Assembly: GCA_002405805.1 (NCBI GenBank)
Contig: DHMN01000048.1
Coordinates: forward strand, 1-24,570
Direction: 5' to 3'
Source of the DNA: Cyanobacteria bacterium UBA4641
GTDB taxonomy: Bacteria; Cyanobacteriota; Vampirovibrionia; Gastranaerophilales; Gastranaerophilaceae
Length of the DNA stretch: 24,570 nt
The position numbers were made by a program, and so were the translations under genes. Below the pieces are notes generated by a model that saw only the letters and a program-made list of their open reading frames with translations, was not told where the DNA came from and searched no databases. Positions 14,429 to 24,100 of the stretch are shown here, one piece after another (the first letter of the stretch is position 1; every line of letters starts with the position of its first letter).

Positions 14429-15685
14429 ATGATTGATAGCAATAATATATTATTAATAACAGATTATGAAGAAGTAGCAACATCAATTCTAAAAAAATTG
14501 GTGTTGTTACGTAAAAACGACAGTATAACTGTTACTAATACAAAGAATTTGAAAAAATCACTAGAAAATTCTTTGTATTGTGTTGTTATCTTGCATGAAA
14601 CAGAAGACGAAAATTCTACATTAAAAGCTATTAATAATATAAAAGAGTCAAAACCTGATTCTGAAATATTGTTATTATTAAATGATATCAACCCTGAACT
14701 CATATTAAAAGCTTACGATAGTGGAATTTATGACTACATTCTGACAGACTCGGAAGACTATGAAATGCTCATAAAGACCATAAATTGTTTCAAATTGCGC
14801 TCAGTAAAAGAAAAAGCTGAACGCAACGAAAAGTTTTTATACCAACAAGGCGTTATTGATAGCAAAACAAACTTATACCAATACAAATATTTAAAAGAAA
14901 TTTTCATTGACTTGTCTGAAAATTTAAGGATTCAAAATGGCGTCTTTGCTATCCTTACACTTGATGAAAAAACGAAAACAAAAATTTCGACAAACAGACT
15001 TGCTAATGCAATTAAAACAAGCGTAAGAGCTGACGACATCGTCGCTGTAGCAAGAGGGGGCAAATTCTATATAATTTTACCTAACATTGATTTAGACGGC
15101 ACTAATGCCTTATTAAATAAAATTCAAGACAAAATGGGAGATGATTTCAAACTCCGAGCCGGTCTATCAAAAATTGGAATCCAATCATTTGAAACACTTG
15201 ATAAAAATGCCCAAGACGGTTTAATTTCTGCGATACAAAATAATAAAATGAGTGTATGTTTAGAAAACAATCATGATGTTCAAAATTCTTGGTTGGAAGA
15301 TGATGATACAAACTCTAATAAAAAAGATTTTAAGCTGTTTAAAATGGCTTTTACTAACAAAATGAACAGTGTTATTACTCCGGTATTTTTCAAGACTCAA
15401 AAAGAATTTGAAACAAAATTGACAAATACAACAGTCAGTCAATATGCAAATAATGTAGAATGTGTTTTTTGCTTGCAAAATGAAGATGTTCAAAGTGAGT
15501 TGATTATCCATTATAACGGTTTTGCAAAATTCAAAATTGAAATAATACATAGCGGACTGGATAGTGCCGAAAATTCAAAAATTGAAATACCATTAAGCAA
15601 AATGACAGAAAAATTACTTACGAGTTTGTTAAAGCAATTAAAAGATGAATATAAACGCAGTAGTCAACAAGAAAGGAAAAAATAA
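14429..15685 (+). CDS. Degenerate receiver + degenerate GGDEF-domain protein, ftsEX-linked
   Basis: A 418-residue cytoplasmic protein. Residues 1-120 have the receiver fold pattern (beta strands NNILLIT, CVVILHE, EILLLLN, DYILTD), but the phospho-acceptor Asp is replaced (H56 after VVIL) and the conserved Lys is absent (D107 after ILT). After a helix (about 122-140), residues 140-280 match a diguanylate cyclase domain (DSKTNLYQYKYL, then VRADDIVAVARGGKFYIILP). The active-site signature GGDEF is RGGKF (209-213), lacking both catalytic acids. Residues 300-412 are a further domain I do not recognise, with alternating strands and helices. It most likely senses or scaffolds rather than making c-di-GMP. 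It starts 6 nt after ftsX and overlaps the next gene by one base, so it belongs to the division operon. Confidence 0.85.
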   Translation: MIDSNNILLITDYEEVATSILKKLVLLRKNDSITVTNTKNLKKSLENSLYCVVILHETEDENSTLKAINNIKESKPDSEILLLLNDINPELILKAYDSGIYDYILTDSEDYEMLIKTINCFKLRSVKEKAERNEKFLYQQGVIDSKTNLYQYKYLKEIFIDLSENLRIQNGVFAILTLDEKTKTKISTNRLANAIKTSVRADDIVAVARGGKFYIILPNIDLDGTNALLNKIQDKMGDDFKLRAGLSKIGIQSFETLDKNAQDGLISAIQNNKMSVCLENNHDVQNSWLEDDDTNSNKKDFKLFKMAFTNKMNSVITPVFFKTQKEFETKLTNTTVSQYANNVECVFCLQNEDVQSELIIHYNGFAKFKIEIIHSGLDSAENSKIEIPLSKMTEKLLTSLLKQLKDEYKRSSQQERKK

Positions 15686-16227
15686 TGCTAAATATTGAAG
15701 ACAGCGCATTGGTAATCATTGATATTCAAGATAGATTAGTTCTTGCAAGCAAATATGGTGAAGATGTAGCTAAAAACATGACAAAAATTGCAAAAGCTGC
15801 AAATATCTTAAATATTCCAACAGTAGTAACCGAACAATATCCAAAAGGACTTGGCAATACTGTACCTCAACTAAAAGAAGCATTGGCAGAAAATGCTTTT
15901 GTTACAGAAAAAGCATCTTTTTCAGCTATGTTAGAACCTGCTTTTGCTGAAAAAATCAAAGCTTTAGGCAAAAAACAAATTGTTATCGGCGGTATTGAAA
16001 CTCACATTTGTGTACTTCAAACAGCTGCAGCATTGATGAATGAAGGATATGAAGTTTATGTAGTAAAAGATGCTTGCGCAAGCCGTAATAAAAACGAATA
16101 TAAAACAGGTTTGGAATTGTTAAAACAATACGGTGCAAAAATTTCTTGTACAGAAATCGTTTTATTTGAATGGCTAAAGACTTCAAAACACCCTAATTTC
16201 AAAGAAGTTCAAGCACTTATCAAATAA
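15685..16227 (+). CDS. Isochorismatase-family cysteine hydrolase
   Basis: A 180-residue cytoplasmic hydrolase with the complete family triad: D13 (IIDIQDR), K76 (TEKASFS) and C109 (GIETHICV), the last preceded by the typical GGIETH segment. Family members cleave isochorismate, nicotinamide or other amides; the short length and TEKASFSA loop resemble the YcaC/hydrolase subgroup of unknown substrate more than nicotinamidase, whose metal-binding DXHXXXH is absent. It overlaps the preceding stop codon (TAATG), so it is the last gene of the transketolase-ftsEX operon, followed by a strong terminator. Confidence 0.92.
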   Translation: MLNIEDSALVIIDIQDRLVLASKYGEDVAKNMTKIAKAANILNIPTVVTEQYPKGLGNTVPQLKEALAENAFVTEKASFSAMLEPAFAEKIKALGKKQIVIGGIETHICVLQTAAALMNEGYEVYVVKDACASRNKNEYKTGLELLKQYGAKISCTEIVLFEWLKTSKHPNFKEVQALIK

Positions 16228-16256
16228 TGTGCAAATAATAAATCAATACAAAAGAG

Positions 16257-16281
16257 AAAGCTCCTAGAACTAGGAGCTTTT
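16257..16281. terminator. Bidirectional rho-independent terminator
   Basis: AAAGCTCCTAG and CTAGGAGCTTT form an 11-bp stem with almost no loop (inner G-C pair likely open), with a T-rich tract to the right and A-rich to the left. It lies between the converging ftsEX operon and the U32-family gene. Confidence 0.93.
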
Positions 16282-16285
16282 CTTA

Positions 16286-18055
16286 TTATAGGCTATATAC
16301 AACCATTTCACAATTCTTACAATCAAAGCCTAACGGATATTTTTTGCCTTTCACATCTTGCAAATATAACTTGCCACAAGGCTTTCCACACATACCTGAT
16401 GCGAATTTTAAACAATGTTTAGTGCGCATCAGTTCAATATTTGATGGAATTTTAGATTGTGATTCTAGAGCCATTTCACAAACTTCACATTGACATTTTT
16501 GATAAAATTCTTTAGCCTTACCATTATAAACATTAGCTCGATAATCCATTTTTTCTTCAGGAAATTTAGCATAACGAATAGTTTTTTGAGTAATTCGCTT
16601 ATAATTTTTCAAACGTTCATCCATTAACAAACTTAATATTTGTCTGCGCAGTTCATTTATTTTTGAAACAGGCAAAAACGGAATATCATCGTCCGTAATA
16701 AAAATATTACCTGCATAAAAGTCACTATCACCGGTTTTTGACAATTGTGTAGTTATGTTACTTTTAAGTTTTTCTAAATTGTTAGGAGTTTCACCTACTG
16801 GAATATCCAAAAATACAACATTGTTATCTTCATCTTTTACGCTCAATTTTCTATCGCGCAGAGTGAAATCAACCTTAATTTTTCTAACAGTTTTAGATAT
16901 ATCTAAGGCTTTTTCAAAAGCTGAATCAAAGTTTCGATACAATAACAGTCCGCTTTTTAGACCATCCATTTTATTTGGATAAACCTTATTGCCTTCGACT
17001 TTATTTACCAAAAAACCCTTCATTTCACCATCTGAGATATAACAAATGCCATCTTGCGGATTTAGTTTTGCATCAATTTCAAAATAGTTATGAAAAATTC
17101 GCTTAATTTTGCCTAGCTTTTCTCCTCGAGATTTTGGAGACAAGAAATTAAAACATTGACCGCGCCCATTCAAGAAATAATCAGTGTAACCTCGATTGAA
17201 AGTTTTATCAACATTTGGTTCAAAATCCAAAAAGATTTTACCTGAAGATACTCTATTGGCATATTTGTTTATCAAATTGTTATAATAAGCTACAACATTT
17301 TTGACATAATTAATATCTTTCAAACGACCTTCAATTTTAAAAGATTTTACACCGCAATTAATAAGTTTTTCAATACTTTGAGAGGCATTGAAATCTTTCA
17401 AAGATAGCAAATATTTATCTTTTAATATTACTTTTCCACTATCATCAATTAAAGAATATTTTTTCCTGCAAGGTTGCGCACATTCGCCTCTATTAGCTGA
17501 GCGTCCACCATTAGAATAAGAAAAGTAACATTGACCGCTATAAGACACACATAGTGCACCATGGATAAAGGTTTCAACTTCACAAGAAACATTGTTACAA
17601 ATTTCTGAAATCTTATCAACAGATAGTTCTCGAGCCAAAATCACACGAGAAACACCAATTTCATCAAAAAACTTTGCTTTGTCTAAAGTTCTATTATTAC
17701 ATTGGGTGCTTGCATGGATTTGAATAGGAGGTAGTTTACCTTCCGCAGCCATTTCTAACAGTCCCATATCCTGGACTATAATAGCATCTACGCCTATTTC
17801 ATATAACTTTGTAATCAATTCGACAGCTTGTGGCAACTCTGAATCATTAAGAATTGTATTAATTACAACGTGAATTTTCACATAGAATTTGTGAGCATAA
17901 TTCACCAGTTTTTCTATATCTGATAATGGATTTGGAGCATTTTTTCTTGCTCCGAAATTTTGCGCTCCGATATAAATTGCATCTGCACCACTATTTATTG
18001 CAGCAATTGCTGTTTCTAAATTTTTTGCAGGAGCTAATAATTCAACATTTTTCAT
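16286..18055 (-). CDS. Peptidase U32-family protein (RlhA/TrhP-like RNA hydroxylation candidate)
   Basis: A 589-residue U32-family protein. Residues 1-200 hold the family core: LLAPAKNLETAIAAINSGADAIYIG, and the signature ETFIHGALCVSYSGQC...NRGECAQPCR, whose C169, C176, C192 and C196 can hold an Fe-S cluster. The middle part (about 300-470) looks like the collagenase-type domain found in the longer members. In E. coli such proteins act in RNA modification (RlhA: hydroxycytidine in 23S rRNA; TrhP: 5-hydroxyuridine in tRNA). The length and extra domain favour the RlhA side, and protease activity is doubtful. The C-terminal 72 residues carry eight more cysteines (C521, C523, C526, C548, C556, C560, C579, C582), perhaps a second metal site. 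No clear ribosome-binding site precedes the ATG. Monocistronic, divergent from rimO. Confidence 0.9.
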   Translation of the reverse strand: MKNVELLAPAKNLETAIAAINSGADAIYIGAQNFGARKNAPNPLSDIEKLVNYAHKFYVKIHVVINTILNDSELPQAVELITKLYEIGVDAIIVQDMGLLEMAAEGKLPPIQIHASTQCNNRTLDKAKFFDEIGVSRVILARELSVDKISEICNNVSCEVETFIHGALCVSYSGQCYFSYSNGGRSANRGECAQPCRKKYSLIDDSGKVILKDKYLLSLKDFNASQSIEKLINCGVKSFKIEGRLKDINYVKNVVAYYNNLINKYANRVSSGKIFLDFEPNVDKTFNRGYTDYFLNGRGQCFNFLSPKSRGEKLGKIKRIFHNYFEIDAKLNPQDGICYISDGEMKGFLVNKVEGNKVYPNKMDGLKSGLLLYRNFDSAFEKALDISKTVRKIKVDFTLRDRKLSVKDEDNNVVFLDIPVGETPNNLEKLKSNITTQLSKTGDSDFYAGNIFITDDDIPFLPVSKINELRRQILSLLMDERLKNYKRITQKTIRYAKFPEEKMDYRANVYNGKAKEFYQKCQCEVCEMALESQSKIPSNIELMRTKHCLKFASGMCGKPCGKLYLQDVKGKKYPLGFDCKNCEMVVYSL

Positions 18056-18143
18056 AGCTATATTTTATAACAAAATAATCAAGAAATTGTAATATATAGA
18101 ACAAATTTTACAATTAATGATACTATTGTAAAAAAGGAAAATT

Positions 18144-19448
18144 ATGAAAATATCACTAATAAATCATGGCTGTGCAAAAAACTTGGTAGATGCAGAACTT
18201 ATGCTGGGTATGCTTGCAAAAAAAGGCTATACAATAACTCTTGATGAGGCGGATGCAGATATTGTAATCGTAAACACATGTTCATTTATCCATGATGCAG
18301 AAAAAGAATCCGTACAAAGTATTTTACAAATGATTGATGAAGGCAAAAAAGTAATCGTTACAGGTTGCCTGTCTCAAAAACACGACAAAAACTTAAAAGA
18401 CGCTATTCCTGAACTTGCAGGAATGATAGGAACTTCAAATCTTAAAGATGTCGTAAAAATCGTTGATGATATAGCAAAAGGGGAAGGATATGAAAGTATT
18501 ATTGACAAAGACCCTAAATATATATACCCAGAAGACATTGAAAGACAACAAATAACAGTTGGCGCAAGTTCATACTTAAAAATCGGCGAAGGCTGTAACT
18601 ATCAATGCGGATACTGTATTATTCCAAAGCTGAGAGGAAAATACATTTCAAGACCAATTGAAAATATCGTAAAAGAAGCAAATGAACTTGTTAATAAAGG
18701 TGTAACGGAAATCATTTTGATTGCACAAGATACATCCTCTTATGGTATTGATTTATATGGGAAACAAGCACTGCCTGAATTATTAGAAGAACTTAACAAA
18801 ATTGAAAACTTGTCTTGGATAAGAATTATGTATGCGTATCCGACACAAATGACAGATGAATTGATTGATGCAATCGCAAGACTTGATAAAGTAGTTAAAT
18901 ACGTAGATATACCTTTGCAACACTCCCATCCTAGAGTGCTTGAATCTATGAGACGTCCTGTTATGGATTATAGAAAACTTGTTGAAAGAATCAGAGAAAA
19001 AATTCCAAATGTATCTGTCAGAACCTCACTAATTGTAGGTTATCCGGGAGAAACAGAAGAAGAATTTGAAGATTTGTATCAATTTGTAAAAGATGTCAAA
19101 TTTGACAGAATGGGAGCTTTTGAATATTCAAGAGAAAAAGGAACTTATTCTGACAAGCTAAAAGGGCATTTGAGCGAAAAAGTAAAAAGAGAAAGAAGAG
19201 ATAAGTTGATGAAATTACAACAACAAATCTCTCTTGAAAACAACGAAAAATATATAGGTTCAGCTATAAAATGTATCGTTGAGGGATACACAGATGATGG
19301 AGTTGTTATTCTAAGGTCTGAACACGATGCTCCGGAAATTGATGGTGTAGTTTATGCAACATCAAAAGAACCTGTTGTTCCCGGAGATATTGAAGAAGTA
19401 AAAATTACGCGCGCAGATGAATATGATTTATTTGGCGAAATTGTATAA
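18144..19448 (+). CDS. rimO: Ribosomal protein S12 methylthiotransferase RimO
   Basis: Radical-SAM enzyme that adds a methylthio group to an aspartate of ribosomal protein S12. The 434 residues comprise an N-terminal UPF0004 domain with cluster cysteines C10, C46 and C75; a radical-SAM core with C151, C155 and C158 (EGCNYQCGYCIIP); and a C-terminal TRAM domain (about 370-434). YVDIPLQHSHPRVLESMRRP fits RimO rather than the tRNA enzyme MiaB. AAAAAGGAAA precedes the ATG. The flippase gene follows 18 nt later and is probably co-transcribed. Confidence 0.96.
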   Translation: MKISLINHGCAKNLVDAELMLGMLAKKGYTITLDEADADIVIVNTCSFIHDAEKESVQSILQMIDEGKKVIVTGCLSQKHDKNLKDAIPELAGMIGTSNLKDVVKIVDDIAKGEGYESIIDKDPKYIYPEDIERQQITVGASSYLKIGEGCNYQCGYCIIPKLRGKYISRPIENIVKEANELVNKGVTEIILIAQDTSSYGIDLYGKQALPELLEELNKIENLSWIRIMYAYPTQMTDELIDAIARLDKVVKYVDIPLQHSHPRVLESMRRPVMDYRKLVERIREKIPNVSVRTSLIVGYPGETEEEFEDLYQFVKDVKFDRMGAFEYSREKGTYSDKLKGHLSEKVKRERRDKLMKLQQQISLENNEKYIGSAIKCIVEGYTDDGVVILRSEHDAPEIDGVVYATSKEPVVPGDIEEVKITRADEYDLFGEIV

Positions 19449-19466
19449 TAAAAACGAAGAGGGAAT

Positions 19467-20924
19467 ATGGAATATATAGAAAATAAAGAACTTGAAGAAA
19501 AAGAGATAAAAGGCATTTTTACGGATATGATAAAATACTTTCCGTCTAAACTTTGCGGAATGTTTGGAAACATGATAACCGTGCCGATTTATACCAGCTT
19601 GTTTTCACAGGAGCAGTACGGATTATACACAATTTCAATCGCAATGTTATCATTTCTATGTATCATTTTTTCAGATTGGGTTGGGTTATCAGGATTGAGA
19701 TTTTTCAGACACCACCAACTTGTAGATGACTTGCCTAAATATTTGACAACACTTGTTGCAATACTCTCAATCAACATGGTGTTAATGTTTGGAATTTCTT
19801 TTATTTTCAAAGACAACCTATACAGTTTTTTCCATGTTCCGTTTAAATATTTTCTTGCTGTATTGGTATTGATTATCCCTGTTGCAATTAGAGCACTTTT
19901 ATCACAACTGCTCAGGGCTCAATTAAAACCTATATCTTACACAATCACAACGATTTTGAACCAATTTGCAACAATCTTTTTAACAGTATTTTTCGCAAAA
20001 TTCTTCCATCTTGGTGCAGCCTCTATTTTATTAGGTATGGGGGTATCAATATCACTAATAGATATATTATTACTCTATCAAAGTGAAATTTTAAAGGTTT
20101 TTAAATTTCAAAAAATAGAATGGAAATTCATTTTACCGATTATGAAATATGGGATTCCAATTGCTGCAACTTCACTTAGTGCGTGGATTATAACCCAAAG
20201 TAACAAATTTATTATGAATGGTATCAGCGGATTTTCAAAAGCAGCATTGGTTGGTGCCGGTTACGGATTAACCTTACCTATCCTTATGACACTATTTGCA
20301 ATGATTACAGTCGCTGCAATCCCTAGAATTATTAACTTATATGAAGGAAAAATCGATGTCAGACCTATCATCACAAGATTTTTAGGTTACTACATTTTGG
20401 TTGCTTTACCTGTAGTTACAATCATTTCATGCTATAGCGCAGATTATACACATCTGTTCATCCAAAATGCAAAAATGTATGAAGCAAGCACTCTTGTTCC
20501 GTATTTTTCATTTGGGGTGTTTTTTCTAGCTATGACTGATTATACGACCTTGCAATACCACCTTGCAAACAAAACTCACATTGAATTTATTATCAAATTA
20601 ATTTCAGGTATAATTGGGGTTGTATTAAATATTGTACTTATTCCCAAAATTGGATTAGTTGGTGCAGGATTGGCCACTCTTGCCGCAAATTTCTTATATT
20701 TTTTACAAAGTGTAATCTTTGTTATTCCAAATTTAAACATATATTTCCCAAGAAATGCAGTCTTGAGAATTGTGTTTACATTTATACCAACAGGAATTCT
20801 TTTGTATATATTTAAGACATACTGCTCAGGTATATCAGGAGTAATTCAAATGTGCGCATTATTGGTTGTTTTCTATGTTATATACTATTTTGGCAGCAGA
20901 AGACTTATCAATATTCCTGAGTAA
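19467..20924 (+). CDS. Polysaccharide flippase, MOP/Wzx type
   Basis: A 485-residue integral membrane protein with about 12-14 hydrophobic helices from residue 25 to the end. The region YFPSKLCGMFGNMITVPIYTSLFSQEQYGLYTIS and the later GLVGAGLATLAANFLYF match the oligosaccharide exporters of the MOP superfamily. It would flip lipid-linked glycans across the inner membrane for surface polysaccharide. MurJ is less likely by overall pattern. GAAGAGGG precedes the ATG. It stands alone, without glycosyltransferases nearby, behind rimO. No strong terminator is seen after it. Confidence 0.9.
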   Translation: MEYIENKELEEKEIKGIFTDMIKYFPSKLCGMFGNMITVPIYTSLFSQEQYGLYTISIAMLSFLCIIFSDWVGLSGLRFFRHHQLVDDLPKYLTTLVAILSINMVLMFGISFIFKDNLYSFFHVPFKYFLAVLVLIIPVAIRALLSQLLRAQLKPISYTITTILNQFATIFLTVFFAKFFHLGAASILLGMGVSISLIDILLLYQSEILKVFKFQKIEWKFILPIMKYGIPIAATSLSAWIITQSNKFIMNGISGFSKAALVGAGYGLTLPILMTLFAMITVAAIPRIINLYEGKIDVRPIITRFLGYYILVALPVVTIISCYSADYTHLFIQNAKMYEASTLVPYFSFGVFFLAMTDYTTLQYHLANKTHIEFIIKLISGIIGVVLNIVLIPKIGLVGAGLATLAANFLYFLQSVIFVIPNLNIYFPRNAVLRIVFTFIPTGILLYIFKTYCSGISGVIQMCALLVVFYVIYYFGSRRLINIPE

Positions 20925-21047
20925 CAAAACTTAATATTGTATGTATTAATAGCAATTTTGAATATTCACGAACGTTATTAATTAAGTACGACAAAATAGT
21001 CATGCCTTTAAAATATCGTAACAAAATGATATTTTCTTGTGTGCTCT

Positions 21048-21056
21048 TGCTAGAAT
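21048..21056 (+). promoter_or_regulatory. Extended -10 promoter of the adhesin gene
   Basis: TGCTAGAAT is an extended -10 element (TGn plus TAGAAT). No good -35 is visible, as is usual for this class. Transcript start about 21063, giving a leader of about 56 nt. Confidence 0.45.
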
Positions 21057-21075
21057 AGAAATATTCTTGGAAGTT

Positions 21076-21103
21076 AATTATCGATAATTTTTAATAACGT
21101 TAT
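21076..21103. promoter_or_regulatory. Two adjacent perfect palindromes in the adhesin leader
   Basis: AATTATCGATAATT (21076-21089) is a perfect 14-bp palindrome, and ATAACGTTAT (21094-21103) is a perfect 10-bp palindrome, 4 nt apart. Both lie between the likely transcript start and the ribosome-binding site (AAAGGA at 21107-21112). The second shares an 11-bp inverted copy, AACGTTATTAA, at 20971-20981, about 110 nt upstream. They could be operators or an RNA switch in the leader. Confidence 0.45.
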
Positions 21104-21118
21104 ATGAAAGGATTCAAA

Positions 21119-24100
21119 ATGAGCAATCGCAGCAGAAAGCCAAAGAGAATAATTGCGGCAGCCCTAACCACATTATTCTTATCACATCAAACAATGTTGT
21201 TATCTGTTGTTGCAACTGAAATTTCCGGTGTAAACGGAAATAACGGTGTATATAACATTACCCCTAGTGCACTAATTAATGGTAGCGACATAGGTTATAG
21301 AAAATACAACGATTTCAACCTTGATAAAGGTGATGTTGCAAACCTTATTTATAAATATGGCGCAACTGATATTTCTACATTCGTAAACTTAGTAGACAAC
21401 AAAATTAATATTAATGGTTTAGTAAACACAGTTAGAGACGGAAACTTCTACAACGGAAAAGCAATATTTGTTTCCCCAAACGGAATGGTTATAGGAGCAT
21501 CCGGTGTTCTTAACGTTGGTTCTTTGGGCGTTTATACTCCAAGTTCACAAATTTATGAAAATTACAAAAAGAACCCAACTGCCAATATGACCGCTCTAAC
21601 AACTTCAAACAACGGTCAACCTATCACAATTAACGGTAAAGTAATTGCTGCAAACGATGTAACTCTTAGCGGTGGCAAAGTTACTGTTGGTAAAGGTGGC
21701 GGAATTATTGCCGGTGTGAACGAAAGCAAAATGACAACATTTGGCAAGGGTGAAAATGCTCAAGCTGATGCGTTGTTTAACCAACTTGTAAATACAGATA
21801 ACCTTAATGCGGCAAACGGATTTGCAAGCAATAACGGAAACATTTACATCACAACCAACCAAACTTCTGAAAACGCAGGTGTTGACATCTTAGGCGAAGT
21901 TAAAAACTTTGGTACAGGTAACATTGAAGTTAGAAACATCGGTACTGACGGCATAAATATTGCAGGTAACATATCAAACGCTAACGGTCTTGTAAAACTT
22001 AACAACAATAACGGCAACTTGAATATTTCCGGTAATGTTAGAAACAACGGTACAACTCAAATCTTTAATGTTCCTGCTGAAGGTCAAGAAGTTACATTTG
22101 ATGATAACGGAATCAAATATACTTATAAAGTTGATACAAAATCTGGTTTAAATATCACCGGTAATGTTGATACAATAGGCACAACAACTATTACAAATAC
22201 CGGTGATAACGGTTTAAATATTTCAGGTACAGTTAATAACCAAGGCGAATTGAATATTCAAAACGGCGTTGCAGGCAACACTGATGTTGCAAAAACAAGA
22301 AATGACAGAATGTCAGCTTTGAATATTTCAGGCAAAGTTTCTAATGACGGAACTGCTAATATTACAAACTATGCTGCAGGCGGTTTGAATGTTGCAACTG
22401 ACGGTTCAGTAGACAGTCTTGGCAATTTAGCTATGTTAAACACAGGCAAAGGCGGTTTGACAGTAAACGGAATTGTAAATTCTGAAAAATCTACAGTTAC
22501 AAACGAAGCAGGTGCTTTAACTGTAAACGGTACTTATAACTACGAAGATGCTAATTTCACAAACAACGGTGAAGGCGGCTTGATTGTAAACGGCACTGTT
22601 TCATCTGCTAATGCCGAAACAAATTCACCTCAACTTGTTATGACAAACAACAAAGGTAACTTCGACATTAATGAAAACGGAAAAGTTCTAAATGATGGCG
22701 GAGATGTTACTTTAACAAACAATGGTACAGAATTTAACATCAACGGTACTGTTAAACAAAACGGTACTATGCAAGACGATGATGAGTTTGCCCATCCTGT
22801 AGCAGGTACAACTTCCATTATTAATAATAATGGAAACTTGAATATTACTGGAACCGTAAACGCAAAAGATGTTGATGCAACAACTACTATCACCAATAAA
22901 GGTAATGCATTAAATATCTCAAAAACAGGTTCTGTTTATACATCAGGCAAATTAAATATTACAAACGAAGGTAACGGCGGCTTAAACATTGACGGCTCTG
23001 TTACTAACGACAATACAAAATATGTTGCAAATCAAATGGTTGATTACGACACAGTCGTACCGTTCTATTTGATTAACGGAGATACAACAATTACAAACAA
23101 AGCAGGTACATTAAAAGTTAATGGAACTGTTGATACTAAAAACTCTGAATTAACAATGACAAACAACGGTACAAATTTTGACATCAACGGCAAAATTTCA
23201 GGTACAGAAAACAATGTTAATTTAATCAATACAAACGGTGGAATTAACTTAAATAGCACAGGCAGAGTAAATTCAACCGACAACATCAACATCACCAACA
23301 GTGGTAAAGGTGGGGTAAATGTTCAAGGGCTTGTTAATGCTGGCAAAAATGTTAAAATCGACAACAAAAACAGCAATGTTACCATCGGTGACAAAACTGA
23401 AAACAACAACTACATAACCGCAGGTAACAACATTGACATCACTGTAAATAACGGCAGTATTCTTAACTACGGTGTTGAAAAAGTTCTATTAAAAGCTGAC
23501 AACGACCTTAACATGAATGTTACTGACGGTACTATCGGTCTTGGCGTTCAACAAAATGCGTGCACTGGTTCAGGTTGCACAGGTGTTGGGCCAAAAGCCG
23601 ACGACTCTCGTGATTTCACTAAATCTATCAACGCGAATATCAAAGGTAAAGTTAATGCGACAACTACTGCTAGCACAAAAGATGCGATTAAGCCGGAAGA
23701 TTTAGTTATCAACTACGCGGCTATTGATTCTGATATGAACATCGACAACATCAAGGCTGATGGCAGAGTTATTCTTACTGTTGATGATGATTACGGTGAC
23801 ACTAACACAGGCAAACGTTACAACATGATTAACGCATCTTCTGACCCTACAAAAGCTAACGTTGAAGGTTGGGGCATTTCACTTATCTCTAACGGAGATA
23901 TCGGTGAAAAAGACAACAAACTTACTTTCAACCAAACTAAAGCTGCTGATGGATATTCTATGGATGTTCTTGCTAACCAAAACATCTATATGAAAGGGTT
24001 AGACGACAAATACACTGAAAACAAAGTTTGTAACATGATTGCCAGAGAAGGCGACATTGACGTTGAATTTTCAGGCAACACTTACATAAATAACATTACT

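Noticed and set aside
20931..20949. TTAATA/TATTAA inverted repeat after the flippase gene as terminator
   Set aside because: Six A-T pairs only and no T-run; too weak.
21605..23298. Several minus-strand frames of 67-88 codons under the adhesin
   Set aside because: They mirror Asn/Gly-rich repeats of the coding strand, are hydrophobic low-complexity products and lack ribosome-binding sites.
21990..23460. Possible CRISPR-like or tandem DNA repeat array
   Set aside because: Units are variable in length, diverged and in frame; they encode beta-helix turns rather than repeats with unique spacers.
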